Positions 21,986-35,006 of a stretch of 64,000 nucleotides of DNA are shown one piece after another. Numbering within the stretch: the first letter of the stretch is position 1; each line of letters begins with the position of its first letter. The DNA is from Muricea muricata (taxonomy: Eukaryota; Cnidaria; Anthozoa; Malacalcyonacea; Plexauridae). Position numbers and translations under genes: made by a program. The stretch covers positions 12,104,713 through 12,168,712 of the forward strand of contig OY979723.1 in the NCBI GenBank assembly GCA_963855995.1, read 5' to 3'. Under the pieces are notes generated by a model. The model made no database searches, was not told the DNA's origin, and was given only the letters and a program-made list of their open reading frames with translations.

Positions 21986-23150
21986 TAAATTTATATTGAA
22001 TAGGTCTTGTTTCATTTAAAAAGATTTGATAGCTAAATACAACAGGGAAATTACCGTAACTTGTTTCGTTCTGTATGGCTGAGGCTGGCCTCTGACTTGC
22101 CAATTTCTATAAATAGCATCAATTGCCCGGTCGACCGACTCGAGCAACGAACTCTTTGCTTCCTAACAAAAATAATTTTAAGACATGAAAACAATGAATG
22201 AATAACTATAAAATGATGAATTATAACACCAAACAATCATTTTTTCACAGTGTTATATAAGTTGATTATATATATAAATATATAGTACTTATAAATTCTA
22301 AAAAATATAAATGTTAAAAATACCTAAAGTTCAAAAAAGCTTCAAGCAATTTCCCCAATGCATGACCGTTGTTGTTTAATATGCTGACGTTGGGATCAAA
22401 TGCCACGATTCTAAATTTGACATCCTAATTTTTACTTTGTAAAATTGAACCGTTTGCAGTTAAAATAGAATTTACCCGCAATCTTCTTGTTTTTTTTTGT
22501 ACATTTGATGCAACTTACCAGCCAATAAAGCTTAAATGTGCGAACAAATACGCATTAAATGTTCATAGTTTGGACATATATATTTGATACCTTCTTTAGG
22601 CAAAGCTTAAATTAGTAAATATGCTAGACTTCTAGAGCTTGCAAAAAGCCTTTTATCACGGCATAAAATATCAGTAAAGTCTTAATTAAAAAAAGCAAAG
22701 TATAAATGTTTACCGTACCATATTTGTAGTTTGTTTTACTTCAGTTAAATAACTTCTTGTGACAAGAACCAGTGTTCATTGCAAACTTCCAGAAACTCGA
22801 ATGTTTCGCCTTCTTTCATATTCAGTTGTGTTTCATCGCTTGCATCATAGTTGTACAGTGATTTACACATATTATTGAGAAAAAGTTACAAACTATTAAA
22901 ATCGAGAGTTTGCTATAAGAATTTGTTCTCAAAAAAACTAAATAATACAGTACTTCGAACGATCACGCTCCCCCCGGAAACCTGACCGCAATTTATGCTA
23001 AATACTCGCGCGATATGTAATATCGGTATCTGGAAATATCTGAAAACACAACAAAAATCAAGCTATATTGACAGCTTTTTAAAGTCTTTGATATTCCGCT
23101 ACAGCAATTATCAGGAGTCAGGGTAACACAATAATCAGCCAGTTACTTAG
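21986..23150 (-). pseudogene. NCKIPSD 5' fragment, copy 2
   Basis: Copy of NCKIPSD from intron 2 to about 250 bp upstream of exon 1. The exon 2 match (about 22,060-22,162) has small indels that break the frame. The SH3 exon match (22,745-22,870) keeps the start and the first 35 codons or so, then loses about 46 bp covering the end of the WW region and runs to an early stop. Not a working gene. Confidence 0.88.
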
Positions 23151-23155
23151 TTTAA

Positions 23156-23661
23156 CCATAGACAATCTAAGGAATGGACTGGAAACGCAAGCTAAAGTTT
23201 ACGCGACATCCGTGATACGCTTTACTTTGGAACCCTGTAACTTCACTTTAAATACATTTCAGGGCTTCGTATTTACATATTTTAAACGAGAGCAGAAATG
23301 TGAATGGAACTATCGACTTTTAAAACTTTTCAGAGAGATAAACGAGGCGGAAAATCACCATTTAATGTTTCCGTAAACCTTTTTCAACAACAACAATGGC
23401 GACATTTCTACAGTCAAAAAGAATGCAAACATTCAGCGTTGGGTTTTAGCTTTGTTATATCCATAAAGAATTTTAAAAGTCGATAGTTCCATAGAGATTG
23501 CCGTTCTTGTTTAAAATATGTAAATAGAAAGTCCTGAAGTATATTTAAAGTGAAGTTACAGGGTTCCAAAGTACAGCATATCAGGCCGTATCACGAATGT
23601 CGCGTCAGCAACATTGATACTTTAGCTTGCGTTTCCAGTCCATTCTGTTGATTGTCTATGG
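23156..23661. mobile_element. piggyBac-like MITE
   Basis: Ends CCATAGACAATC and GATTGTCTATGG are inverted, with long subterminal inverted repeats (GGACTGGAAACGCAAGCTAA and its complement). TTTAA flanks both sides. Copy 3 reads straight through AGTTTAACCC at about 38,722. TTAA target sites and CC-starting ends are typical of piggyBac, so the assignment is by form only. Confidence 0.75.
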
Positions 23662-26454
23662 TTTAACCCTTACTATATTTTAAATTTTAATTGTGGTTGT
23701 TTATAAATTAAATTAATAAATATTGTTGTGCTGAAAAGGGTGCAAAGTTTAAAACGCTGAAGGTCAAAATATGTCGTTTTCCTGCACCGAAATTGAAAAT
23801 ATACATTACACTGTAGAACTGTTGGGATCATCGCTTGAAGTGTGTTCAGTATCCTCAGATATTCTCTCTCCTCTCTTTGCTTTTTTCCTTGCAGCTAAAC
23901 GCTCTTTTAGTTTCTTCTCTTTGCCTTTCTCGTCCAGACGTGTTGAAGTTTTCCTTTCCAAGGTTGCCGCGTCCTCCTCGGCCACGCCAGAGTACGAAGG
24001 CAGGACTGGAGGAGACTGAAGCTAAACATACAAAATACAGAAATAGTAAAAAGTGTCTAAAATGACGAGTGCTTTAAATTATTAGCTAACTTTAAACGCT
24101 GGCGATTTTGTTAAAAAAATCCAACTAATGCTATTATATTCGATAATCTTATTGGCCCGGTAACGATTATCTCTTACTGATCCAGAGTTACTACATGGGA
24201 AAACCTAAACTAAACTAACTTTATTTATACTGGATAGCTCCATCAGTTCCAAACGGTTCTTCCTAGAGGTCCAGTAAGGATCATCTCTTATTGATCCAGT
24301 ATCACTACAAAAGGAAACCTAAACTAAACTAACTTTATTTATACTGGATAGCTCGATCAGTTCTAAATTGCTCTTCCTAGATGTCCAGTAAAGATCAGCT
24401 CTTATTGATCCAGTGTTCAGATGATGTAGCAGGTGGCCCCTCACTGCGAAGGATTACCACGTGACTTTAATTTAAGATACCAGTCCCTCACCGTTATACT
24501 AACTCGTCGTTCTTCCACTTTAAATTTCTGCTCCATTTTAGAAGCAATCAATTTCATTCTCTCCTCAGGATTCAAGCCCTCAGCTTCCTCTTGTGTTAGG
24601 ATGTGATCAAATCCTTTCGACTCGCCCTTCGGTTCTTTCGTTGTCATCGTACGTTCGTGACGCACGCGCGAGATTCTGTCACGCACCAAGGTTAACTGCC
24701 TCTCTCGTTCCTCCTAATTTTCAAAGAAAAAAGTGAATGTAAGAAAGGCCATTGGATGCTCTAGAATTCTTTCTGGAAATCGTCCTAGAAATTCTTCGAA
24801 ACTTTGACGGTGTAAATTATCTATGCATTTCGCGAACATTCAGTTTTATACACAAATAAATAGATGACCAAACTTAGACCTTTTTCCTCTGTTCCACCAT
24901 AGTTTTCTGCCGTTCTCCCAAACCAATGATGGTCGCAGCGGCTTGAGCCACGTGGGATTTCTTTCGCAATCGTCTCTCCATAAGCTGCAGGAAAATATCA
25001 AAATTAACCACAAAGCTAAATATTTCTCTCTCGTTCAATCTCTACCGTACACTCCACACCTCACCTTACCTCACAGACCCTATCCCAACATCTCAACTTA
25101 TCCTAAATACCTACCCACTCCACATCAATCCTCAACACCCTACTTACAACCTCCCCACCACCCCGTATCCTCAACACAGCTAACTTACGATTTCCTCCTG
25201 AATCTTTTTCTCTCGATCAATCCCCACCTGCCCCACTTCACATCTCTCTCCACCGCTCTGTATCCTCAACACAGCTAACTTACGATTTCCTCCTGTCTCT
25301 TTCTCTCTCGTTCAATCCCCATGCCAAACGTCGTGTGTTCACGAAGCAATGAGCCAACAATTTCTTTTTTCTTGTCTTCAGAAACTTCAACATCAACAAC
25401 AGTCTTTTCTCTCTTCATAATGAATCCCTCCTAGGAAGACAAAAAACCCTGAAGTTAGAGAAAGGTTTAGAGAGTGGAGAAAGGTTTCCACTTCGTGTGA
25501 CCTCATGGAAGCAAAAACGCCACAGACTTGATGCAAGTTGTGGATTTTACCAGACTGAAATTGCAAGTGTCATCAAGTTGCATCAAATCTGTTGGCTTCA
25601 GCAAGTCGGATCCGTTCTGTGTGGAATTGGATAAGTTGATATTTGTAGACTTTTTTCATGTTGTTGAAACAACTTGCATCAAGCTTGTAAATAGTAACTC
25701 TTCATCAGTAACTTCTATCAAGGCTTTTGACAACTTGCAGGAGACTTGTTATCATCAAGCTTGGCTGGAACTCGAGCATTTCTGCCTAAGTACGATTACA
25801 GAACAGCGCTTCAACAAAGCGAGCGATAATTATCCCCAAAAAACATACAGGCAAATTAGATGTTTTTCCCTTCAACTTCTCCGTTTTTTCAACCACGCGT
25901 CCAGCACTGGCAGCTTTAGGAGGAATGTTTTCTTCCTGTTCACTCTCCTTTGGTTTTTTGTTTTCCTCTGCATTCCTCTCCCGCTCTTCTTGCGCCTTGC
26001 GTTTTGTACGTTCCTCTCGACGCCGAGCCAGTCTTTCTTGAAGCTGCAAGAACATTTATGAAAGACAGTTTCAACTTCGGTCAAAATCCACACATTGGTC
26101 GGGGAACGCCGAAAGCAAAGACAAATGTTACGCATATCGATCATAGATATCTCATACACACTAGAAAGCGCATCTGCATATCAAAAGTGAAGCCAAAAAT
26201 CTCAGCGGTGTCCTCTCATAACAATGGGTGGCGGCCATATTGGTCGTTCCCACTCATAAAAAAAAATGCCAAAAAAAACATCTCTATAATATCAATATTC
26301 CACGCAAATATGACATATCTATAATATCAATATTCCACGCAAGAACGGTTGAGAAAATCAACTATACAGATCCTCCGGCATAGCCGGTAAATAAACCACA
26401 GAGCTATACGGAGGAAACCTATTCGCAGGCATACGACCCTACATACACATATAT

Positions 26455-26545
26455 TACGCTTGGTCATATCAGCTACCTCAGTAGCTCATTGGTCTGGGCA
26501 GTGCAGCGACATCACAAAGGCGTAGGGTGATTCCTGCCAGAGGAT
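26455..26545 (+). mobile_element. tRNA-like SINE remnant
   Basis: AGTAGCTCATTGGTCTGGG resembles a pol III A box, and GGGTGATTCCTGCC about 45 bp on is a weak B box. The same piece is in copy 3 near 41,410-41,500. Too degenerate to be a tRNA gene. Confidence 0.4.
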
Positions 26546-26712
26546 CTATGGTTGATGATGAATTTTTCCCGACTTTTCCTGGCTTGAATTTCGCTAAGTG
26601 TATGATTTCCACTTGAAATTAAACACATGTAAAACTTTATATTACGACACTGCCACTGGCCTCATCAACGTAAGTTTGTTTTTCATGAAGAGGAACCCTT
26701 TCTAGCTTAACT

Positions 26713-26972
26713 GACCGTGAGTAAAAGACCTAGAACTAGCTACCAAATACAAATCCATTTTGCTGTTGTTAATCATTCATATCTTTTGTTTTCCTTTGTG
26801 AATCTTGTTGAAACTAAGTGACTGTCTTTAATAAAGAAAATTATAAGTCTACCAGAAATTTACAAACAAAGCAAATTATAGTTCATGAGAAATTTGATAA
26901 TTTGGATCGAAAAATGGATTTCTATTTGACAACTAGGGCCAGTACTTTTCCGTGTTTTCGTATCAACTGGTT
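26713..26972. mobile_element. MITE, same family as 2785-3053
   Basis: Inverted-orientation relative of the element at 2785. It lies between two exons of the orphan block and is duplicated with it at about 41,672-41,930. Confidence 0.6.
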
Positions 26973-28070
26973 AGCATCATATACATATCTGCAGTCCAGC
27001 AGTCGCTTTATTTTTCAGCCTTGAAGAATGTTAGTTTCTTCACATCTTGTACTTACAGATTCTCCTTGTTTTGATCGTTGTATCATCGTTTTCTCTCTTA
27101 CCAGCGAGGATTCTTTTTCAGCCATCATCAACAAAGATGTCGCGATATCTTCTTCGTATCGTTTATCTTCACGGCGTCTTCGTCTCGCTTCTAGTTTGGC
27201 CTTGGCAAGGTTTCTTTGATGTTCCAACGTCGCATTCATTGCCTGAAAAAAGTGAATGAAAAGACGTAGTAATTGAGGAGTAGGCACTGAACATAGCAAA
27301 TAAACCGCCTTTTCCCACAAACTGTTTTGCGGTATTCTATTTGTTGGGCTGCCTTCCACATCATCTTCAGTTATTGAAAATAATTTTGGGCTTTTTAGGA
27401 GGGGAAGTGAGATCTTGAGATTCAAAGTTTAGTAATAATAGGGAGGGTCAGTTGGACGGGAAGCTATAATTAACAAGTCATAACAAAAGATTTACGAAAG
27501 TTAGTGAGATTATTTTACAGTTAAAGCCACCATGTCAACATTTCCCTTGGAGGAGCTCCCATCTTTGACAAATGTCAGGAGTAGTCTATACAGAGCAGAG
27601 GAACATTACATTAAGCGTGATCCCTGTTTCCAACTCAAGGCTTTACTGGGGGAGAAAAAACTGTCTTTTTCCTCACTTGTTTTTTGGCTTCCTGCTGTCG
27701 TTTCAGTTCATCCAAGGCCGCATTAATTTCAGCTTCACTCGCCCCAGTCAAAAATCGGCGCTGTCGCTCTACTTCTAGCTCTGCTTCCATTTCAGCCAAC
27801 TGTTTATCATTTTCCTCTTCTGCTTTCGCCATTTTCCTCGACTGGCTGCTCCTTTGAACGGCAAAATTGAAAGTGAAAGCATAAAAAGCTGTTAAAACTA
27901 TGTTATAAATTGATTTGGATATTTATCTTTTTTTCAGCCGTCATGTTTATCAATAACAAGCTCGGCGTTACCTGATCTTTTTGCAGGACAACGGCAGCCA
28001 AATTATCCACAATGCATTCTTGTCTGATGCGTCGTTGTTCATCCTTGATAAGATTTAAAACAGCTTCTTC

Positions 28071-29490
28071 CTGAGATAAAAGATTATTAAATGACAGTCA
28101 ATATTTTTGAAACTTGGCGGCACTGAAAATTTTGCGTGATTTATCTTAAATAACTTTCAAAATGATCAGTAAAGGCTTTTATACTTTTTTCATGTCTCGT
28201 GTAAGTCTTGACATATTTTGACCGAAACAAGCCAACTGTCCACCATTTTGGAAACGCTAATTAGATGACGTCACAAGTGGGATAAGCCTTGAAAGTACTC
28301 GTTAGCGAGGTTCAGATTTTACTACCACTAAGGCTCCTCAATCTATCTTTTAGCCAATCAGATGTGCTGCCTTCTCCCGATTAACCAATCGGGAAAAGGT
28401 GGAATTAGTCAAATCTGAATAATAGTTTAATAATAGATAGTTGGTCCATATTAGTTGCTTTATTGTCTGTGGGAAATTTTTTCTAAAATTTTGTCCTTTA
28501 AGCCAAGTGAAGAAAAACAAACTTTAACTTGCGACAAGAGACACGCAATCAATGTCTCTCTTATGCCATGCATTTCAGGAACTACTTGTCACGTCTACTT
28601 TACTCTTCTGGTAACAAATGCCAGATGGCGAATTTGTAGATCAATTTGTGAAACGAAGGAAGAATCAGTGCACTTTGCAAGTCAGTGCCCATACTATGGA
28701 CTTTATTTTTATATTTTATAAAAAACCAAAGCTGAATTGCTCGGTGACATCGTAAAAACATTCACAATTTATAAAATTCCATATTAAAACTTAGCTGTGG
28801 GTATTAAATGATACTTCAATTATACGTAAATAAGCTATTTTTGAACAATCGCATGCTATACAAGACCAAATGTGCTTAAAATTATCGCTGTTCCTACGAT
28901 TATTAGAGCATATTCTCGGCATTCTGCATCCACCCACCGTTTAAAAATATGGGCAGCAAAACATTGTTCAATCAGTGATGTTTTCGTAAACATCGCAATA
29001 TCTTGCTGGTTATAACACATGGAAGTCGTTCTAGAACCGCTGTGATAACAAGGTAAAATCGGCCGCCGTAAACATCGTCATCCGTTTCAGCAAAGGCCTT
29101 AAACATCGTATAAATAACTTCGGCCGATGTAAACAGCGTATCGGGTTTATGACAATACATCAGACAGCGGATGTGATGCTATTATTTATGTGCTTTGTTC
29201 TTAGCATGACAAAATTACTGGATGCTAATTAGTTGAGAGACGTGCAATTATTTCATAATTTGTACTGCAATAATGATTTTCCCAAAACAAACAAAATAAC
29301 CGGGAAGGTATTCATTAACAAATGGAATAATCCAGAGGAATTTAGGCGCAAAACACTGTACGAAATACGAGCAAAAGCTCCAAACTTCGGTTTAAAGATA
29401 TAATACATTTGAAAATTGTCTCCCACAAGAGCTGGAAATAAGCGATTCAAAAGCTTCGGGCAATTTTAGACAACGATAGTCAATAACCAA
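28071..29490. other. Spacer between coiled-coil block and peptide region, copy 2
   Basis: No gene recognised. It matches 43,084-44,520 of copy 3 except for a central part (about 28,420-28,860) that differs. It contains a decayed inverted repeat (about 28,309-28,425) related to the MITE at 55,701. Confidence 0.5.
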
Positions 29491-29937
29491 TCACATTGGA
29501 GAAACGAAAATAGAAATCGCTCAGAATGAAACGTTAACTAATCAGTGCAGCGCAAAAACAATGTCAATTTTCAAACAAGCAAACTAGTAATAAGCGATTC
29601 TAATAATAAACGTAAAATTTGAAAAAGTCAATGAATTAACTATTATCGAATATCGTACACTGTAATAGTCACAGACTGATGAGCACTGCCAGTACTCAGT
29701 CTTTACACAGCATGCTTCTACATCTAAACCTCGCTATTAACACAATAACGGTAGGCTATGACGTTTAGAGGATCGTCTTCTGGGATACTTTGCTGTATTT
29801 AAGTCAAGTTATAGTTGCGCATTTGTAAACATTTGTTGCTTGTAAGCATTTGTTTGAGCGCATAAATTACTCATATTGTTGTTGAAATTGACGAGACAGT
29901 GTGGGCGTTTCTAAATTCTTAAAAGCTGACATGCATG

Positions 29938-31896
29938 GGGGCATAGTACAAAACATGGACTGGATCCTGGACTGGACCCAAAATTGGACTCAAAAATATA
30001 TGTTTTTCTTGATAAAAACAACCACGAGAATATTAATTAGCGTGTTTCATTTTACAGGCAAAAACCTCACCTTTCCTTGACCTATCTGTTTTATACTACA
30101 TATAATACCGTCTAAAGTTCTATATTGTGTTTTATATTAACCATATCTAAGAAAACGGACAAATGTTCGTTAAACAACTCCCAACACAGCAAGGAGAATT
30201 TGCGCCGTGAATGCGGAATGTCTGGATGACCTAGAATATACCGTATCTATGCATGAATATTCCGTATAAACGATAAGCAAAATAGACATTCTCTATAAGA
30301 CCCTCTTTATATTCCATATCGCAGATATATACATTTCAACGTGCTTGCAAACTTTGTTTTGCCAAACATATTTGTAAAACCATACTAGTATATATTTTAA
30401 TTTAGTAGAATCATACTAGTATTCTATAGCAAATGCTGTAATTTGATTGGTTATACTCTACTCGCTATCTATTCCTCGATAGATAGCGAGTAGCGAAACA
30501 ATCATCTTCCTATAGAGATTTCTTTAAAAAAATGCTTAGAAATCAAATTTGTTGTTGAATATTCCATGTTTGACCTCTGATTCTACTAAAACAATTAGAT
30601 TACTCGCTAGAAATTGTTCTATGCGGTGATAGTTGATTCGGGCTTCGCCCTCATCAACTATCACCGCACAGAAATTGAGAGCGAGTAATCTAATTGTTAA
30701 ATAGTTGTGTTGTTTGTCAGACAAAAGCGCACCATAATTATTGTAGTTCCGTTCAGATGCGAAGCCAGCCCAACAATTTAGTCCCGCTATGCAAATTTCA
30801 AGTTATTATCATTATTCATTTCTTTAGAAATTCATTGTTTTCACAGTCAATGTAGGTGTTATCTTCGTGTCGGATGACACAACGTCATGAGTAATCGGGG
30901 AGAATAAAAAAACTTAAAAGCTGCAACTTAAACTACTTTAGATATTGCGCGAAACTAAATAATGATTAAAAGTTAGTTGTGTGTAATAAACTAATAATTG
31001 TATTTCCTGTAACGACACATGGGAAAAAGTGACCCACGACCTTACTCACGACCCACGCCGCATGTTAACCCACGAAACACGACACAGAGTAAGACTCGGT
31101 TAAAACTACAATATGGTGCGCTTTTGAGTTTTGTCTGACTGAACCACACAACTATACTTAAAATATATATGGTTTTATAAATAAATGTTCAGTAAAACAA
31201 AGCTGGCAAGAACGTTGAAATGTACATGCGTATATCTGCGATATGGAATATAAAGAGGGTCTGAAGAGAATATCTATTTTGCTTATCGTTTATACGGATA
31301 TATTCATGCATGGATACGGTATATTCTAGGTCATTCCGCATTCACGGCACAAATTCTCCTTGCTGTGTTGCGAGTTGTTTAACGAACATTTGCCCGTTAT
31401 AGAACTTTAGACGGTATTATATGTAGTATAAAACAGATCATGGCCGTAAGAACCAAGGGGGCAGGGGGGGGGGCTCGAGCCCCCCTAACTTCAAAGGCAG
31501 GGGAGCTGAGCCCGCCCTAAAAAAGATCTTTCAGTCCCGAAGTTAATACATGTTTTTAACGGTTTACAGTGTTACACATGTATTAATCCAATGATTATGG
31601 TAGGACTAACCTCAAAAGGGCAGAAAAGCATGTTTGAGCGTGTTAAAAATAGAAAAAAATTTCTGGGGGGCGTGTCCCCGGACCCCCTAGCAGCACTTGT
31701 GTCTTCATCGCTCGAAGAGCCCCCCCTAACTTTTTTCATCTTCCTACGGCCTTGAAACAGATAGGTCGAAGAAAGGTGAGGTTGTTTGCCTGTCAAATGA
31801 AACGCACTAATTAATATTCTCGTGGTTATTTTTATCAAGAAAAATATATATTTTTTGAGTCCAATTTTGAGTCCAGTCCATGTTTTGTGCTATGCC
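29938..31896. mobile_element. 2-kb fold-back element, copy 2
   Basis: Same element as 15,688-17,633. It is flanked by CATGCATG (29,930-29,937) and a mutated copy, CATACATG (31,897-31,904). It lacks the two elements nested in copy 1 and carries two others: about 30,399-30,704, with a strong GCGGTGATAGTTGAT hairpin near 30,620-30,668, and 31,439-31,754. Confidence 0.85.
31439..31754. mobile_element. hAT-like MITE nested in the fold-back element
   Basis: Ends CATGGCCGTAAGAA and TTCCTACGGCCTTG are near-perfect inverted repeats. An 8-bp AAACAGAT flanks both sides (31,431-31,438 and 31,755-31,762). Eight-base duplications and CA-G ends fit the hAT superfamily. Absent from copy 1. Confidence 0.75.
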
Positions 31897-31990
31897 CATA
31901 CATGGATACAGCTAATAACAAGGTACAAGGTCATCCTACATCCGTTTCAGCAACTGAATCAGGTCAAAACAGGAACTTTACGTGTGTTTT

Positions 31991-31996
31991 TATAAA
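31991..31996 (+). promoter_or_regulatory. TATA box before broken peptide gene, copy 2
   Basis: TATAAAGCAGACAAACCGG, followed by the shared leader and the donor-like GCAG|GTTTGT near 32,088. The coding exon that follows at 32,311 is broken. Confidence 0.6.
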
Positions 31997-32310
31997 GCAG
32001 ACAAACCGGTGTGCGAACTTTCAGTTGCAGTCGAGTTTGCGGCACGAAGAACTCAAGGAAAAAAGGAAGAATCATTCTGACTATTGCAGGTTTGTGTCCA
32101 TTGTGTAGACTTGATTTCAACATTTTGTAACACCATATACAGTATATTTTTATATTCTTCTGTAAATCTACAATCTCTCAATGTGGTTCTCGCAAGTTTA
32201 ACTCAAATTTAAATTTAAGTCCATGTATAGTTCAATTTGGATTACGTTTTATTGTTGATCGTTTAGTTCCATGGTTAGTTGATTTGAGTCTGAATGCTTT
32301 CAAGTATATC

Positions 32311-32394
32311 ACGGCAACAAAGATGAAGACTATGTTTTTTCATGTGCTGTTTGCTATTGACAAGCATGGCAGAGAGCAATCGGCTGACCTTTAA
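32311..32394 (+). pseudogene. Broken six-cysteine peptide gene, copy 2
   Basis: Same 2-nt deletion and same loss of the mature region as at 18,077. The first ATG has also become ACG. Confidence 0.8.
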
Positions 32395-33009
32395 AATCAG
32401 AGAACAATGATTTTGATTTTGGAAGTCCAGAAGGCGTTCGATCAGACTATCATTTTAGATTTGAGTAACACCTTGAAATATTCGTATGATCACGAGATTT
32501 TGCGCAATGATATAAAAACTGACAGTATTACGGTTACAATAGGACTCAGTGCAGTTCAAAGCTATACTAGTAGCTCAGTGGTCTTCGGTACGTAAAGAAT
32601 ACTCATTCGCAGATGCTGAAAAAAAGAGCTGTCTGAGAGTCGAAGGTTATTTCCTGTAAAGGACATGCTCAGTACTGCACTTGATTTTGTGGAATGAACA
32701 TCAAAACAAACGCCAGCTAGTTGTACTTACGCATTACAAAGAGAAATTTTGAAGGCTGGAAAACTCTGAAAATGTAGAGAAATAATCATATCAAGCAGCA
32801 TAAAACTATGATCATTTCATATTTAATAAAAATCTATATTGTTCTGGTAATCAAGATCAGAATTAAATGTGGTTGCTGTATGCCAAGACTTCAGTGTTTT
32901 TCTGTGTCGATAGGTTGCCTTGTCTAGGATTTCACATTCATCAAAGTTGATTTTGTGGTCCTGAGTCCAAGCATGTTTTGCTATGTTACAACCGGATTTA
33001 AATTGTTCG

Positions 33010-33240
33010 ACATTTTATATTTCATAAGAACGCTAATTTTGCTCGAGATCACGTAGGCGAACTATTTATTGCATGTCATTGTAATTGTAAACCACTGTCC
33101 TAGTACTATATCCGTAGAATAGTTTTATATTTATATTTAGTATTACTTTACCTGTCGAAGACTGCAGACTAGCAGTCGAAAGCTCCTGTTTAAATAAATT
33201 TTACGATCAGAGAACGTTTTCTGAAACTTATTATGAATCC
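33010..33240. other. Segment inverted relative to copy 1
   Basis: Reads as the reverse complement of about 18,590-18,815, while flanking sequence on both sides keeps the direct order. The breakpoints lie in the GACTGCAGACT inverted repeat. Confidence 0.65.
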
Positions 33241-33369
33241 TGGTCGCGCATCTAGCATTTTTAATGCGCAATTAATTCCCCTAATCTTAGAGAAGTGTGA
33301 AATTTTGCCAAGGAAATTGCCGATTAAATACAGGTATTAAATAATTTGTTCCTGATATGTACTGAATAG

Positions 33370-34340
33370 TTCTTTGCCAGTAAAGTATATTTTACGCTCA
33401 TTTGCGCTTAAAGCATTTAATGTAGCAATATTTACTAAATGCTTCAGTAGCTTTCCAGTACTTTTTTATATACTTATCTTGTGCTGTTGGAGTTGAGAAG
33501 TTTCACAGAAAGAACTCACTAGTCATGCATAAAACTGTATCTTACACTTTATTTCAAAGTGAGTTGGCAGAGTATATTTTAAGTTCCTTGTATGTTTTTG
33601 CATGGTGTTTATCAATCAAACCATAATTTTGTGGAAAAGCCCCGAAAATTTATCATTGCGATAATAAGTTTACCCGGTGTTTCCGCAAAATTATACTTTG
33701 AGAGTATATTTTACGTTCATTTGCGTTTAAAGCATCTAATGTAGTAATATTTAGTATCTGTCTCAGTGGTTAACTTTCCAATGCTTTAAACTGATACTCT
33801 TCTGTCATGATAGCTCTTTGATGACAGATTTTGAAGATGCTTTCTCTTTTCTTAATCACTTGCAGTTGAGAAGTTTTGAAGAAATAGTTCAGTAGTCACA
33901 AAACTATGTCTCATACATACTTTGTTTCCAAATAAGCAAAGTATATTTTACGTTTATTTGCTCTTAAAGCATCTAATGTAATAATGTTCAGTAAGTGCTG
34001 CGGTAGTTAGCTTTCCAATACGTTTTTGACTGATTCTCTTGCGTCAGAAAGGTGCCTCACCTTTAGCTGACAGATTTTGAACATGCCTCATATTTTCTTA
34101 ATCAGTTAAAATTGAGAAGGTTCGGAGAAATAGCTCAGCAGTCATAAAAACATGTTTCATAAATGCATACTTTATCTCAAAGCATGAATGAGCAGAGCAT
34201 GTTTTACGTTGATTAGCGCTTAAAGCATCTAATATAAAACTACATTGTATACATACTTTATCTCAAAGTGTTTATCCAATGTAGTATAATTATATTCAGT
34301 ATAAGTGCTGCGCAGCAGTTAGCTTTCGGCAATACTTTTT
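33370..34340. repeat. Satellite-like tandem repeat, copy 2
   Basis: Shorter version of the array at 19,020-20,330. The stretch matching about 19,860-20,215 is missing. Confidence 0.7.
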
Positions 34341-34359
34341 GACTGATATTTGTTATACA

Positions 34360-35006
34360 TATAGAGATTACTTCATGGTTGGTGAGTGCGTACGGTTTTT
34401 ATTCACGAGTTGTGAAGGATCGTTAAACGAACGAGTGAGCGCAGCGAACGAGTGAGTTTAGCGATCCTTCACAACGAGTGAATAATAAAAATCGTACAAA
34501 CGAACGAACCATGAAGTAATTTGTTTATTATATGAGCATAAAGATGAGTGTATAAAGATACGGATATATCTTACTGACAAAAACAAATACTCAAGCAAAA
34601 TATTAAAATGGAATTTCTTACCATTTATTGCTTTGTTTTTTTGCTGAAAATGAAACCATGAGGTTTATTTCAAGTTAATGAGGCCACGAATGTCGTCGTT
34701 ATGATTTTAGGTGGTTGTTTTATCAGTGAAATTGTCTTAAATCTCTCTTTTCGGTGAGTTAAAAAATACTTGTAAAATCAGACTCCATGTTTACACTAGC
34801 CTGCGAGCAGGTGTTGCACGTTCGGGTCAGCCAATCAGAACACTGAACGATAAATTTTCACTGGTGAAAAAACATCGTTCGTCCAATCAAAGGCCGTGAA
34901 CGATGATTTTTCACCGAGTGAAATTTTATCGTTCTTGATGCCGATTGGCTATTGCTAATTTGGAACGATTATTACGCACAGCCTTATCGATGAATAAATC
35001 TCTATA
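34360..35006. mobile_element. MITE of about 650 bp
   Basis: Ends TATAGAGATT and AATCTCTATA. The left third holds a long palindrome (about 34,367-34,510, TTCATGGTTGGTGAGTGCG with its complement). No coding frame. Copies 1 and 3 lack it (about 20,330 and 53,277). Confidence 0.75.

Larger units (their letters stand above)
23806..28070 (-). pseudogene. Orphan 3' block of the coiled-coil gene, copy 2
   Basis: Eight exon matches on the minus strand: 27972-28070, 27677-27851, 27057-27242, 25849-26043, 25284-25430, 24880-24984, 24492-24713, 23806-24021. They correspond one to one with exons at 38,922-43,083 and are nearly identical. The second exon has lost 8 bp relative to copy 3, giving an in-frame stop within the exon (about 27,808). 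No upstream exon of this gene remains in frame, since the next one (37,357-37,497) is a fragment. The last exon here is 17 codons longer than in copy 3 and ends SDDPNSSTV. Probably a pseudogene, although the later exons are individually open. Confidence 0.85.

Noticed and set aside
26455..26545. tRNA gene
   Set aside because: Only the A-box region is good. No cloverleaf with a proper anticodon stem can be drawn, and it is duplicated as part of the segment.
32407..32595. 62-aa frame after the broken peptide gene in copy 2
   Set aside because: The parallel stretches in copy 1 and near genes 4 and 5 are broken by stops and indels, so it is not conserved as protein.
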